64,000 bases of DNA from an uncultured Oscillospiraceae bacterium (lineage in GTDB: Bacteria > Bacillota > Clostridia > Oscillospirales > Oscillospiraceae), in NCBI GenBank assembly GCA_944387065.1, contig CALXDM010000003.1, positions 1-64,000 on the forward strand. The letters run 5' to 3'. A program made the translations under genes and the position numbers. The notes beneath the pieces were generated by a model. The model worked only from the letters and a program-made list of their open reading frames with translations. It was not told where the DNA came from and did no database searches. Shown piece by piece: positions 8,098 to 16,018 of the stretch. Position 1 is the first letter of the stretch. Each line of letters opens with the position of its first letter.

Positions 8098-8748
8098 TTG
8101 AATAGACATTATCCATTTGAAAACACGCCGCTGCCGTATGCGTATGATGCGTTGGAACCGTACATAGATGAAAAGACTATGCAGCTGCATCATGACAGGC
8201 ACCTGAAAACTTATATAGACAACCTGAACAGCATCTTAAAAAAGTACCCTCAGCTTCAGACATTGACCCTTGAGCAGCTCATTCGTACCGCCGGGCAAAT
8301 GCCGGGGAAGGACTGCGTGGCAATTGCCCGCAATGCCGGCGGAGTATATAATCACCGATTCTTTTTCAATGGCATGTGTCCGGATGGGGAAAAAGCGCCC
8401 TCGGGCGCTTTGGCCGCGGCCATTGACCGCAGGTTTGGTTCCCTGAACGCTTTTCGGGAGAAATTTACAGAGACGGCTTTGTCCGTTTTCGGCTCGGGAT
8501 ATGTTTGGCTGGTCAAGGGCAAGCGGGGGCTTTGCCTTGTGACCACCGCCAATCAGGAAACTCCGGCAGGCGTTGTAAAGCCGCTTCTCAATTTAGACGT
8601 GTGGGAACACGCATATTATTTAAAACACTATAACAAGAGAGCGGACTATATCAGCGACTGGTGGAACGTGGTAAACTGGGACCTGGCGGAGCAGAAGTAC
8701 GGGCGTGGATACACTTCGTTGAAACCGAATACACATAGTTTTATATGA
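8098..8748 (+). CDS. Superoxide dismutase, Fe/Mn family
   Basis: This 216-residue enzyme converts superoxide to oxygen and hydrogen peroxide in the cytoplasm. It has the N-terminal helical hairpin (MQLHHDRHLKTYIDNLN, first His ligand), GGVYNHRFFF (second His ligand) and the signature DVWEHAYYLKHYN with the Asp and His ligands. All four metal ligands are present. The start is TTG 8098 because GAAGGAGG lies 7 nt upstream. The frame continues further upstream but without a ribosome site. AT-rich codon use shows it came with the island. Fe versus Mn preference cannot be read reliably here. Confidence 0.9.
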   Translation: MNRHYPFENTPLPYAYDALEPYIDEKTMQLHHDRHLKTYIDNLNSILKKYPQLQTLTLEQLIRTAGQMPGKDCVAIARNAGGVYNHRFFFNGMCPDGEKAPSGALAAAIDRRFGSLNAFREKFTETALSVFGSGYVWLVKGKRGLCLVTTANQETPAGVVKPLLNLDVWEHAYYLKHYNKRADYISDWWNVVNWDLAEQKYGRGYTSLKPNTHSFI

Positions 8749-9057
8749 TATATAACACTACCTTCCGGATTTTTTGACCAGTGTTCGTTTTACAGGAAAA
8801 TCTAGTCACTGAGTCGCCCGGATATCTTGGGTGGGGAATCGCCTGCGGGTTCCTTCCAACAGGGAGAGCAGAAAGAAAAGCGAGAGATGATTCTCCCCTA
8901 ATGTTAGACCCGATTTGGATATAAAGGGGCGACTGCTGTGAAGCAGCCGCCCCTTTTTCTTAAAATTCATGCGGATTTGCGCATCTTTGGACGAGAAGTT
9001 GGACAACCGGTTTTGCCGTGGCTGCCCAGGCCAAGATCCACTATAAAATCAAACAAA
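8749..9057. other. Intergenic region after SOD
   Basis: Apart from the terminator at 8924-8960, I see no gene here. A short reverse frame (8806-9006) crosses the terminator and has no family resemblance. Confidence 0.5.
8924..8960 (+). terminator. Terminator after SOD
   Basis: AAGGGGCG-A-CTGCT pairs with AGCAG-C-CGCCCCTT around a GTGA loop and is followed by a T run. One internal mismatch is present. Confidence 0.75.
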
Positions 9058-9096
9058 GCGGGGCTTCCGCCTGATGGTTCAGGATAGAAGCCCCGC
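9058..9096 (-). terminator. Terminator of the ferredoxin-ArsR operon
   Basis: GCGGGGCTTC (9058-9067) pairs perfectly with GAAGCCCCGC (9087-9096). On the reverse strand it is followed by a T-rich tract, about 70 nt past the ArsR stop. Confidence 0.65.
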
Positions 9097-9164
9097 AGTT
9101 CATAGCATGGCGCCTGTGATCATGCTGCATGGAGTGATTGTGACGATTCCGGCCAGGGCGCTTC

Positions 9165-9449
9165 TCAATCCTGGCAATACTGTTCCCGCACGGACTCGAT
9201 CAAAGCGATTACCCGTTGATCCTCAATCTGGTAAATGACATTCATCCCCTGTTTCTCAGAGGAAAGAATACCAGCCATCCTCATCTGGTTCAAGTGCTGG
9301 GACAGGGCGGAAGCGGTGATGTTCGGGGTGTACTGGTGGATTTCCCCCACGGTAAGGCTGCCGTTCAGCAGTGCGCACAGGATCAGCAGCCGGTGCTCAT
9401 TGGCCAGTATCCTCAGCAAGCTTGCAATCTGCTTGGCTTTCTCTTCCAT
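9165..9449 (-). CDS. ArsR/SmtB-family transcriptional regulator
   Basis: This 94-residue winged helix repressor begins with IASLLRILANEHRLLILCAL and has a recognition helix ITASALSQHLNQMRMAGIL. The classic ELCVCD metal site of ArsR is absent. The only Cys near the C-terminus is in EQYCQD, so the signal is unclear. It starts at ATG 9449 (AAGAAGG upstream). It overlaps the upstream membrane-protein gene by 53 nt, so the genes are translationally linked. A palindrome over the operon promoter (10248-10275) is a fitting operator, so autoregulation is likely. Confidence 0.85.
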   Translation of the reverse strand: MEEKAKQIASLLRILANEHRLLILCALLNGSLTVGEIHQYTPNITASALSQHLNQMRMAGILSSEKQGMNVIYQIEDQRVIALIESVREQYCQD

Positions 9450-10029
9450 GGATTCTTGCCTTCTTTCCATTCTTCAGTTTGCAAACGCCCTGCGTCATGG
9501 TCCCCATGGGGCAATACACGCACCACGACTGAGGCCGGAACAAGCCCATTGTCACAATGCCCAGGACTGTGGAGGTGAGCATGACGCTAAAAAAGCCGAA
9601 GGCGAACTGGCCAACCCAGGGCGCGACAAAGCTGATGTCCGCCCATTGCCAGGGGAGTTTGAATACCCACAAAAGCGTCACGGTCTGGGACAGGGGTGCG
9701 CCTGTAAACACCTGGTAGGTACTAAATAGCATCAACCCGAACATCGCCATAAAGAAGGTGAGGAACCCGTACCGAAACCATGTGCTGCGCAAGAATTTGG
9801 GAGGGGGCACGTTTCTGGATAGCTTCAGCTTTTCCCCCAACAGCCGCAAAAGCTGCCCGCGCCCGCAATACCGGTTGCAGTAAGCCTTGCTGCCTCCGAA
9901 TATGGCCACAAGCAGGGGGATGGAGAAAAATACCATGCCCAACCACGCAAACAGGATGTTGAACAAGCCTAAAAACAAATAGGACAGCTCAGCGATCCAA
10001 AGATAGTTGACCCATTTCCTCGTCTTCAC
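9397..10029 (-). CDS. NapH-like 4Fe-4S membrane protein
   Basis: This 210-residue protein has about four membrane helices (WIAELSYLFLGLFNILFAWL, MVFFSIPLLVAIFGG, FRYGFLTFFMAMFGLMLF, and a segment near residue 160). A Cys pair occurs in YCNRYCGRGQL and a cluster in WCVYCPMGTM, as in NapH/CcoG-type electron-transfer proteins. It probably passes electrons between membrane quinol and the adjacent ferredoxin. The start is GTG 10029 inside GTGA, overlapping the ferredoxin stop, with GGAGG upstream. The final electron acceptor is not encoded nearby. Confidence 0.75.
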   Translation of the reverse strand: MKTRKWVNYLWIAELSYLFLGLFNILFAWLGMVFFSIPLLVAIFGGSKAYCNRYCGRGQLLRLLGEKLKLSRNVPPPKFLRSTWFRYGFLTFFMAMFGLMLFSTYQVFTGAPLSQTVTLLWVFKLPWQWADISFVAPWVGQFAFGFFSVMLTSTVLGIVTMGLFRPQSWCVYCPMGTMTQGVCKLKNGKKARIHGRESQADCKLAEDTGQ

Positions 10030-10232
10030 AGCACAGCCTCCCTCTCCACAATGTCGATCACCGCAGCAGGACATACTTGCGCGCATTTCCGACAGCCCAC
10101 ACAAAGCTCCGGGTCCACGCAGGCGGAAATTCCCCATGCGATTTGAATGGCTGCTCTCGGGCATACGCGGGCGCAGCAGCCGCAGGCAACACATTCTTTG
10201 CCCACATGGGCGATTCTTAGCGATGCCGTCAT
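10026..10232 (-). CDS. 2x[4Fe-4S] ferredoxin
   Basis: This is a 68-residue protein with two complete cluster motifs, CVACGCCARVCP (residues 14-25) and CVGCRKCAQVCP. It is a small soluble electron carrier. It is first in a three-gene operon with a NapH-like membrane protein (4-nt overlap) and an ArsR regulator. The promoter at 10271-10299 carries a palindrome, so it is probably repressed until the ArsR signal appears. Confidence 0.88.
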   Translation of the reverse strand: MTASLRIAHVGKECVACGCCARVCPRAAIQIAWGISACVDPELCVGCRKCAQVCPAAVIDIVEREAVL

Positions 10233-10247
10233 AGGTCCTCCTTCAAC

Positions 10248-10275
10248 ATATTAGTAATTCAGATATTGCTAATAT
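10248..10275. promoter_or_regulatory. Candidate ArsR operator
   Basis: ATATTAG (10248-10254) and CTAATAT (10269-10275) form a perfect 7-bp inverted repeat with 14 nt between the arms. It overlaps the -10 box of the ferredoxin promoter. The position and AT-rich symmetry fit ArsR-family operators. Confidence 0.6.
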
Positions 10276-10299
10276 ACTAAAATATTGGCGGCGTGTCAA
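10271..10299 (-). promoter_or_regulatory. Promoter of the ferredoxin-NapH-ArsR operon
   Basis: On the reverse strand a perfect TTGACA (10299-10294) and TATATT (10276-10271) are separated by 17 nt. Confidence 0.8.
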
Positions 10300-10413
10300 G
10301 CCCGCAAAAGCTCCAATGCCGCTGGCGCTTCTGACGGGTTGACAACGCGGCGCTTCTACCTTGTCATGCTATGCAAAAACCCTTGGAAGGTTGCAAAGAA
10401 GGGCCGCCCCCCT

Positions 10414-11005
10414 TCAGGCAGGAGCCCGGGCGGCCTCCAGCAGGGAAACGGCAAAATCACGGGCCCGGGCAGCCTTGCCCTCGTCCATAAAGACGGTGTC
10501 ATAGCCCAGGTGCCGCTCGGCCAGCATGCCCAGGTAGCGCAGCTGGGAGTGCTTGCAGTAACGCCGCATTCCCTCCTCCCATAGGTCCGCGCCTGTGGCA
10601 GGCCGGTAGCCACAGGTGGTCACCAGCGCCACCGGCTTGCCCGCCCATAGGGCGGGGCCCTTCTCCCCGCCGTAATACTTGTTCATCCCATAGACCAGCC
10701 GGTCCAGCACGGCCTTCATGGGCGGGGTGCAGAACCAAGAGTAGATGGGGGTGGCCAGCACCAGAAAGGTCGCAGGCGAGGACCTGATCGAACAGCGCCC
10801 CCATGTCATCCCCCTGGGGACAGCCAAAGATGGACCAGTCCCGTTGACAGCACCGGCAGGCGGTGCAGCCGCGCAGGTCTAACCCATACAGCCATACCGT
10901 GCTGCACACATGGCCTCCAGACTCCAGCTCGGCCTGAAAGGGGGCCAACAGCTGGGCGGTGTTCCCCCGCCGGCGGGGGCTGCCCATCAGGATCAAAACA
11001 TGCAT
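10414..11005 (-). pseudogene. NADPH-dependent FMN reductase / flavodoxin-fold protein, frameshifted
   Basis: The N-terminal frame reads LILMGSPRRRGNTAQLL (FMN phosphate-binding loop) and CTACRCCQRDWSIFGCPQGDD. It then loses frame. The continuation in the next frame is FLVLATPIYSWFCTPPMKA, then VALVTTCGYRP. The total span of 592 nt is one base more than 197 codons, and the switch falls at the AAA/GG run at 10765-10769. Removing one base restores a normal protein of about 196 residues. The family reduces flavins or quinones with NADPH. It is either a fresh pseudogene or a sequencing error. Confidence 0.8.
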
Positions 11006-11083
11006 ATGAAAACCCTCCTGAACCTTGGATTCCCAAACACTTACCCCCGGCTTGGGGCCGGGAGCGCCTGGGGGGTGGGGGAG

Positions 11084-11935
11084 TCAGCGGGTGAACAGGG
11101 GCAGGCCGGAAAACAGCTTGTGCAGCTGGTATGCGGCAAAGGGCAGGTACTCGGCGATGGTAAAGCCCACCACGTCCGCACCGCCGGTGACGGTGGCCAG
11201 CACCTCGGCCAGGGCCTGCATGGACAGCTTGCCGCCGCCGGAGCCGTCGCCGGACAGATCGGGGTTGGCAAAGTAGGTGTCGTGGAACCGGTGCTCGTCC
11301 AGCACGTCCACATCCAAGTGGACCAGCACCTGGTCAAAGCGTCCCAGGAAGTCCCGGATCCGGCCCAGGTCCACCGGCCGGTCACCCTGGACCTGATCAG
11401 GGACTCCCATCTGGCGCAGGGACTGCTCCTGATAGGCGTGCATCGGCTGCAGGCCCACATACAGGAGCTGGTCGGGGCGGAAGGGCGGGTTCTTCCGCTG
11501 GTCACAAAGCGGGGGAGCCCCATGGCCCATCAGGGCGCCCAGCACCATGGCGTGGGCATAGGGGTAGCCGTCCTGGACGGTGGAGACGTCTGGATGGGCG
11601 TCGATCCAGACGATCCCCAGCTCCGGGTACAGCCCCTTCAGATAGTCAAAGGGGGCCAGGGATACCAGGCAGTTGCCGCCCAGGGTGATGACCCGGTCAG
11701 GTCGGGCGTCGGCCAGCTTGGCTTGGGCGTCCCGGATGCCGGCCAGCACCTCATCCAGGGCATAGATGCCCTGGGAAACAGCCTTTTCCCGCCCATCCGG
11801 CGGGGGCAGCTCTACCCGTACCAGGGGCTGGTCAGGGTTTGAGGGCAGGATGTGCTGGAGTAGATTGGCCCCGAAGTGATAGGCCTCCAGCCCGCCGCTC
11901 ACGTGGTCGGGGTAGAGTAGGCGAATGGTCTTCAT
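11084..11935 (-). CDS. Arginase-family protein (ureohydrolase fold)
   Basis: This 283-residue protein has WIDAHPDVS and HLDVDVLDE, matching two metal-binding motifs of arginases and agmatinases. The first motif, normally GGDHS, reads GGNCLVS, so a His ligand of the dimanganese site is missing. Hydrolysis of arginine or agmatine is therefore doubtful, and the subgroup's substrate is unknown. ATG 11935 is chosen because GGAGGAACC lies upstream, although the frame is open much further. It has its own promoter at 11987-12015, divergent from the lipoprotein gene. Confidence 0.75.
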   Translation of the reverse strand: MKTIRLLYPDHVSGGLEAYHFGANLLQHILPSNPDQPLVRVELPPPDGREKAVSQGIYALDEVLAGIRDAQAKLADARPDRVITLGGNCLVSLAPFDYLKGLYPELGIVWIDAHPDVSTVQDGYPYAHAMVLGALMGHGAPPLCDQRKNPPFRPDQLLYVGLQPMHAYQEQSLRQMGVPDQVQGDRPVDLGRIRDFLGRFDQVLVHLDVDVLDEHRFHDTYFANPDLSGDGSGGGKLSMQALAEVLATVTGGADVVGFTIAEYLPFAAYQLHKLFSGLPLFTR

Positions 11936-11986
11936 GGGTTTGGTTCCTCCTTCCATCTTGGGCGGTGCGGACCTTCTGTGAGCACT

Positions 11987-12015
11987 ATTGTAGCGCGCCG
12001 GGACGAAAAAGTCAA
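11987..12015 (-). promoter_or_regulatory. Promoter of the arginase-like gene
   Basis: On the reverse strand TTGACT (12015-12010) and TACAAT (11992-11987) are 17 nt apart. Confidence 0.8.
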
Positions 12016-12054
12016 AGCGCCGGCCCTGAGGGCTTGCCAGGGGAGAAACGGGAC

Positions 12055-12083
12055 TTGATTTGAACTGGGGCAGGTCGTATACT
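12055..12083 (+). promoter_or_regulatory. Promoter of the amidase lipoprotein gene
   Basis: TTGATT (12055-12060) and TATACT (12078-12083) are 17 nt apart, about 70 nt before the start codon. It is divergent from the promoter at 11987-12015. Confidence 0.7.
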
Positions 12084-12154
12084 GAAAGAACAGGACCCGC
12101 CCCGGCTCCCAAGGGGGGTGGGGATCCAAAGAAAGGCACGGGAGGCGGCAGGCG

Positions 12155-13477
12155 ATGGAAGCAAGGGCAGGAGAGCGGAACAGGGGGATCACACGGGCGG
12201 GAAGGGGCCGCGCCCGGTGGGCCTTGGCCGGGCTGGCGCTGGCCGGGGGGCTGCTGGGGCTGTTGGCTGGCTGCACCGGTGGGGCTGTGGCCGCGCAGGG
12301 GAGCGGGGTGCCCACGCGGCAGGTCATCGCCCCCCAGACCTTTGCCACCCAGGCCCCCGAGGCCCCGCTGGGGGAGGGGGAGATCGTGTATGAGCAGGGG
12401 GTGGAGGCGCTGAGCCGGGAGCAGGAGGGGCTCATCCACGCCTACATGACCCGGGCCTATGAGGGGCTGGGACGGCTGGAGGAGCCGGACTTTTCAGACC
12501 TGTTCACCGACCAGACCCAGGCCCAGGCCAGCCAGAGCGGCATTGCCCTGCAGATCGGGGCCAGGCAGTTGGTCGACGGGCTGGACTACACCCTGACCGG
12601 CTACCACTACACCCTGTCCTGTATGCGGACCGCTCAGCGGGAGGACGGCACGGTGGAGGTGGGGGCCATCGAGACGGTGGTGCAAAACTTCACCCAACTG
12701 CCCGGGGTGGACTCAGAGCGGTCGGTCGATTTCCACCACTTTGTGCTGGAGCAGGTGGAGGGGCGCTGGTACCTCCAGAGCCACATGCAGTATGACACCC
12801 TGTACGGCCAGCTCATGGAAGAGCTGGAGTCGGACTGGCGGGAGGCGGATCTGGCGGCGGAGTACATCCAGGCGATGCCTGCCTATTTAGAGCAGCTTCA
12901 GGCCGGCCAGGCCCAGCGGGAAGCGCAGCAGGGGCGGGACAGCGCCTCGCCCCAGGCCGACCATCCCTATGACCGGCAGGGTGCGCTGGACTACGCCGAC
13001 GCCTACGCCATGGACCGCAGCTCGGACTGGGCCGATTACAGCTCTGTGGGGGGCAACTGCCAGAACTATGTCTCCCAATGCCTACTGGCCGGGGGGATCC
13101 CCATGGACACGGTGGGGGGCGCGGTGTGGAAGTGGTATGGCAGCACCCCCTCCGGCTCCGCCCAGGCGGAGGGGCGTTCCCCCTCGTGGACGGGGGTGGG
13201 CAGCTTCTTGCGCTACGCCCTGGACAACGACGGCTTCGGCCTGGTGGCCCAGGTGGACGCGCCCTACGACAGCGGGCAGCCTGGGGACCTGATCCAGATG
13301 GGCACCGAAGGGGTGTGGCGGCACGTGGTGATCATCCGGGCCCTGGTGCGGGACGAGGCGGGCAACACGGTGGACTACCTGATCCATTCCAACACCAACG
13401 ACCTGCGCAACTTCCCAGCCAGCCTGTATTGCTATCCCGTCTTTTCCCTGACCCGGATCATCGGCTGGAACGGCTGA
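12155..13477 (+). CDS. Lipoprotein with C-terminal amidase domain
   Basis: The protein is 440 residues long. The N-terminus is a lipoprotein signal: an Arg-rich start, a hydrophobic stretch (ALAGLALAGGLLGLL) and lipobox LAGC near residue 45. The middle region (about 80-255) is unassigned. The C-terminal part (from about 270) matches the amidase_6 type cysteine amidase fold: YDRQGALDYADAYA, GGNCQNYVSQCLLAGG (nucleophile Cys), VWRHVVII (His) and DYLIHSNTND. It is probably anchored outside the membrane and may act on cell-wall peptides. The start has GGGAGGCGG upstream. Confidence 0.75.
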   Translation: MEARAGERNRGITRAGRGRARWALAGLALAGGLLGLLAGCTGGAVAAQGSGVPTRQVIAPQTFATQAPEAPLGEGEIVYEQGVEALSREQEGLIHAYMTRAYEGLGRLEEPDFSDLFTDQTQAQASQSGIALQIGARQLVDGLDYTLTGYHYTLSCMRTAQREDGTVEVGAIETVVQNFTQLPGVDSERSVDFHHFVLEQVEGRWYLQSHMQYDTLYGQLMEELESDWREADLAAEYIQAMPAYLEQLQAGQAQREAQQGRDSASPQADHPYDRQGALDYADAYAMDRSSDWADYSSVGGNCQNYVSQCLLAGGIPMDTVGGAVWKWYGSTPSGSAQAEGRSPSWTGVGSFLRYALDNDGFGLVAQVDAPYDSGQPGDLIQMGTEGVWRHVVIIRALVRDEAGNTVDYLIHSNTNDLRNFPASLYCYPVFSLTRIIGWNG

Positions 13478-13507
13478 GCCAGGAGGTGGGCCGGGGGGTG
13501 CCCGCAC

Positions 13508-13537
13508 TTGACAGGGGGCGGTGGCATCCTGTATACT
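13508..13537 (+). promoter_or_regulatory. Promoter of the DUF368 gene
   Basis: A perfect TTGACA (13508-13513) and TATACT (13532-13537) are 18 nt apart. Confidence 0.7.
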
Positions 13538-13689
13538 GGGCGGCAGAATAAAAAAGGAGAAGGGCGGCGGAGCCCTTGCAGATGAACGCCCCGCTGAGGT
13601 GGACAGGCATGGTCTCTCACTTGGGGATCCGGGCGGCGCGGGACTTGCCTGGGCATTCCGGCAAGCGTTTTGGAAGGCAGGTGGAGGGG

Positions 13690-14502
13690 ATGACCCATCG
13701 GGAAAAGGTGATCACGGCGCTGAAGGGGCTGGTGGTGGGCGGTACCATGTTGGTGCCCGGGGCCAGCGGCGGCTCCATGGCCATGATCCTGGGGGTGTAT
13801 GACAAGCTGGTGTCCTCCGTCAGTTCTTTCCTGAAGCACAAGCGGGCCAGCTTTGTCTTTTTGGCTCTGTTCGCGGCAGGGGGGCTGCTGGGCATGATCG
13901 CCTTTGCCAAGCCGCTGCTGGCCCTCATCGAGCGCTACCCCATGCCCATGCACTACTTCTTCCTGGGGGCGGTGGCGGGGGGCATCCCCCTGATCTTCCG
14001 AGAGGCCCAGGTCAAGCGCTTCTCCTGGCGGCTTCCGGTGTACATCCTGATCGGCGTGGCGGTGGTGGTGCTCATCGGGCTGGTGCCGGTGGGCAGGGTG
14101 CAGTCTGAGATGGAGGCGGGGGTGCTCAGCTTCCTGCTGCTGGTGGTGGCGGGCTTCATCGCGGCGGTGGCCCTGGTGCTGCCGGGCATCAGTGTGTCCT
14201 ACCTGCTGCTGCTCATGGGGCTGTATGACGAGACCATGCGGGCCATCAGCACCTTCTACCTGCCCTTCCTAATCCCCCTGGGGCTGGGGCTGGTGGCGGG
14301 TATTGTGCCCACCACCAAGGTGCTGGAACGGGCCATAGAGCGCCACCCCCATCCCACCTATCTGATCATGCTGGGCTTCATGCTGGGTTCCATGGCAGAG
14401 CTCTATCCCGGCATCCCCGATTGGAGTGGTGTACCCTTGTGCCTGTTCACCTTGGCCGCTGGCTTCTGCATCATCTGGGGCATCTCCCGAAAGACATCGT
14501 GA
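13690..14502 (+). CDS. DUF368 family membrane protein
   Basis: This is a 270-residue polytopic membrane protein with the family's N-terminal motif LVPGASGGSMAMILGVYDKL and a similar later segment LVLPGISVSYLLLLMGLYDE, so it has an internal two-fold repeat. At least eight hydrophobic helices are visible. Members of this family have been shown to recycle undecaprenyl phosphate across the membrane, and that role is inferred here. ATG 13690 fits the family length but its GGAGGGG lies only about 3 nt away. ATG 13582 and ATG 13609 are in-frame alternatives. A perfect terminator follows. Confidence 0.8.
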   Translation: MTHREKVITALKGLVVGGTMLVPGASGGSMAMILGVYDKLVSSVSSFLKHKRASFVFLALFAAGGLLGMIAFAKPLLALIERYPMPMHYFFLGAVAGGIPLIFREAQVKRFSWRLPVYILIGVAVVVLIGLVPVGRVQSEMEAGVLSFLLLVVAGFIAAVALVLPGISVSYLLLLMGLYDETMRAISTFYLPFLIPLGLGLVAGIVPTTKVLERAIERHPHPTYLIMLGFMLGSMAELYPGIPDWSGVPLCLFTLAAGFCIIWGISRKTS

Positions 14503-14506
14503 TATG

Positions 14507-14541
14507 ATACGGCGGACCGCCAGCGGTCCGCCGTATTTTTC
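14507..14541 (+). terminator. Terminator after DUF368 gene
   Basis: A perfect 14-bp stem (14507-14520 with 14523-14536), a 2-nt loop and a T run follow the stop codon by 4 nt. Confidence 0.85.
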
Positions 14542-14571
14542 ATGCTGATTTTTATTGGGCCAGCTCTACCA

Positions 14572-14716
14572 TCACGGCCCGGCAGCGAACTGCCCGGCCT
14601 CCCTGCCGGAGCGCACCACGCAGTGCAGGTTGCTGTATGGGACATAGCGCTCCCCGCTGGGCAGGATCCAGGAGTAGGTAGGAACTGGCGTAGGCGGGCT
14701 GGGCATGGGTGGTCAT
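14572..14716 (-). pseudogene. Small ORF broken by a CCTA tandem duplication
   Basis: The reverse strand starts MTTHAQPAYASSY with GC-rich third codon positions, then loses that bias. The next frame regains it with SWILPSGERYVPYSNLH and a stop at 14572-14574. At the switch the sequence is CCTACCTA (reverse strand, 14682-14675). Removing one CCTA unit joins the two halves into one 46-residue frame. The protein family is unknown to me. The evidence is codon bias and the exact 4-nt duplication. Confidence 0.4.
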
Positions 14717-14820
14717 CTCCTCCAGGTTCAGGCTGTGCGATATGCAAAATGCTTGTCGTGAATTCAAAATAATGCTCAAAAGACATGGAATGGGAGGCGG
14801 AAAGAAATTGTGCCAGGGGA

Positions 14821-14849
14821 TGGACAGAAAGGGAAAGGTTGTGTAAAAT
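14821..14849 (+). promoter_or_regulatory. Promoter of the phosphate transporter operon
   Basis: TGGACA (14821-14826) and TAAAAT (14844-14849) are 17 nt apart, each one base off consensus. Confidence 0.65.
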
Positions 14850-14935
14850 AGAAAAAGCTGCGGAATGGCAAGAGGAGATTTTCCGCCTCATGTGTAATGG
14901 ACTGGTAAAAAGAGTGTAAAGAGAGGGGAAAATCC

Positions 14936-15988
14936 ATGAGCATATCTCTGGGAGACTTCCTGCTCCAGCTGGTGGGCAACCCGGTGTTGGCGGTCACGGT
15001 GCTGCTCACCCTGGGGGTGATCCTGGTCAACGGCTGGACGGATGCGCCCAACGCCATTGCCACCTGTGTCTCCACCCAGTCCCTGTCCCCCCGGGCGGCC
15101 ATCCTGATGGCGGCGGTGTTCAACTTTCTGGGGGTGCTGGTGATGACCCTGGTCAACGCCAGCGTGGCGGCTACCATTTACAACATGGTGGACTTCGGCG
15201 GGGACACTGGCCAGGCACTGGTGGCCCTGTGCGCGGCCCTGTTCGCCATTGTGGCCTGGGCGGTGGCGGCCTGGTGGTTCGGCATCCCCACCAGCGAGAG
15301 CCACGCCCTCATCGCCGGGCTGTCCGGTGCGGCCATCGCCCTGCACGGGGGGCTGGCGGGCATCAACGGCGGGGAGTGGGTCAAGGTGCTCTACGGGCTG
15401 GCTCTGTCCACCGTGCTGGGCTTTGCCCTGGGCTGGATCGCCGTGCGGGGAGTGGAGCTGGTGTGCCGGGGGATGGACCGGCGCAAGACCCTGGGTTTCT
15501 TCCGGGGGGCGCAGGCGGCGGGCGGGGCGGCTATGGCCTTCATGCACGGGGCTCAGGACGGGCAGAAGTTCATGGGGGTGTTCCTGTTGGGCATCTTCCT
15601 GGCCAACGGCCAGGGGAATGTGGGCAGTTTCCGCATCCCCATCTGGCTGATGGTGCTGTGCAGCGCAGTGATGGCGCTGGGCACCTCCATCGGCGGGTAC
15701 CGGATCATCAAGGCGGTGGGCATGGACATGGTCAAGCTGGAGAAGTACCAGGGCTTTGCCGCCGACCTGGCCGGGGCGGGATGCCTGCTGGTGTCCTCAC
15801 TGACGGGGATCCCGGTGTCCACCACCCACACCAAGACCACCGCCATCATGGGGGTGGGAGCGGCCCGGCGGCTGTCCAGCGTCAACTGGGGCGTGGTGCG
15901 GGAGATGGTGATGACCTGGGTGTTGACCTTCCCGGGCTGCGGGCTGATCGGCTTCCTCATGGCCAGGCTGTTCATGTGGCTGTTCTGA
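14936..15988 (+). CDS. PiT-family inorganic phosphate transporter
   Basis: This 350-residue membrane protein has about ten helices. The PiT signature appears twice: VNGWTDAPNAIATCVSTQSL near residue 31, and a second copy around FMHGAQDGQKFMGVF / TTHTKTTAIMGVG. It carries phosphate (with a metal) into the cell driven by protons or sodium. It is followed after 31 nt by a DUF47 (PhoU-like) gene, its standard partner. The operon has its own promoter at 14821-14849. The start is ATG 14936. Confidence 0.9.
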   Translation: MSISLGDFLLQLVGNPVLAVTVLLTLGVILVNGWTDAPNAIATCVSTQSLSPRAAILMAAVFNFLGVLVMTLVNASVAATIYNMVDFGGDTGQALVALCAALFAIVAWAVAAWWFGIPTSESHALIAGLSGAAIALHGGLAGINGGEWVKVLYGLALSTVLGFALGWIAVRGVELVCRGMDRRKTLGFFRGAQAAGGAAMAFMHGAQDGQKFMGVFLLGIFLANGQGNVGSFRIPIWLMVLCSAVMALGTSIGGYRIIKAVGMDMVKLEKYQGFAADLAGAGCLLVSSLTGIPVSTTHTKTTAIMGVGAARRLSSVNWGVVREMVMTWVLTFPGCGLIGFLMARLFMWLF

Positions 15989-16018
15989 CCCGGCGGGAAG
16001 CAGAGAGGAGAGGACACG

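Larger units (their letters stand above)
4600..8960. other. AT-rich genomic island next to tRNA-Leu
   Basis: From about 4600 to 8960 the base composition drops sharply in GC compared with both flanks. Codon use shifts to A/T-ending codons. The segment holds an IS3-family element, a broken KAP-type NTPase gene, a degraded transposase trace and a superoxide dismutase gene. This is the classic picture of horizontally acquired and decaying DNA inserted beside a tRNA gene. The left edge is close to the tRNA terminator. The right edge is placed at the SOD terminator and is approximate. Confidence 0.7.

Noticed and set aside
4513-8960. Direct repeat of the tRNA-Leu 3' end as attachment site
   Set aside because: I searched the island for a copy of the T-arm and acceptor end and found none, so no att site is claimed.
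8806-9006. 66-codon reverse frame after SOD
   Set aside because: It spans the SOD terminator and has no homologous pattern.
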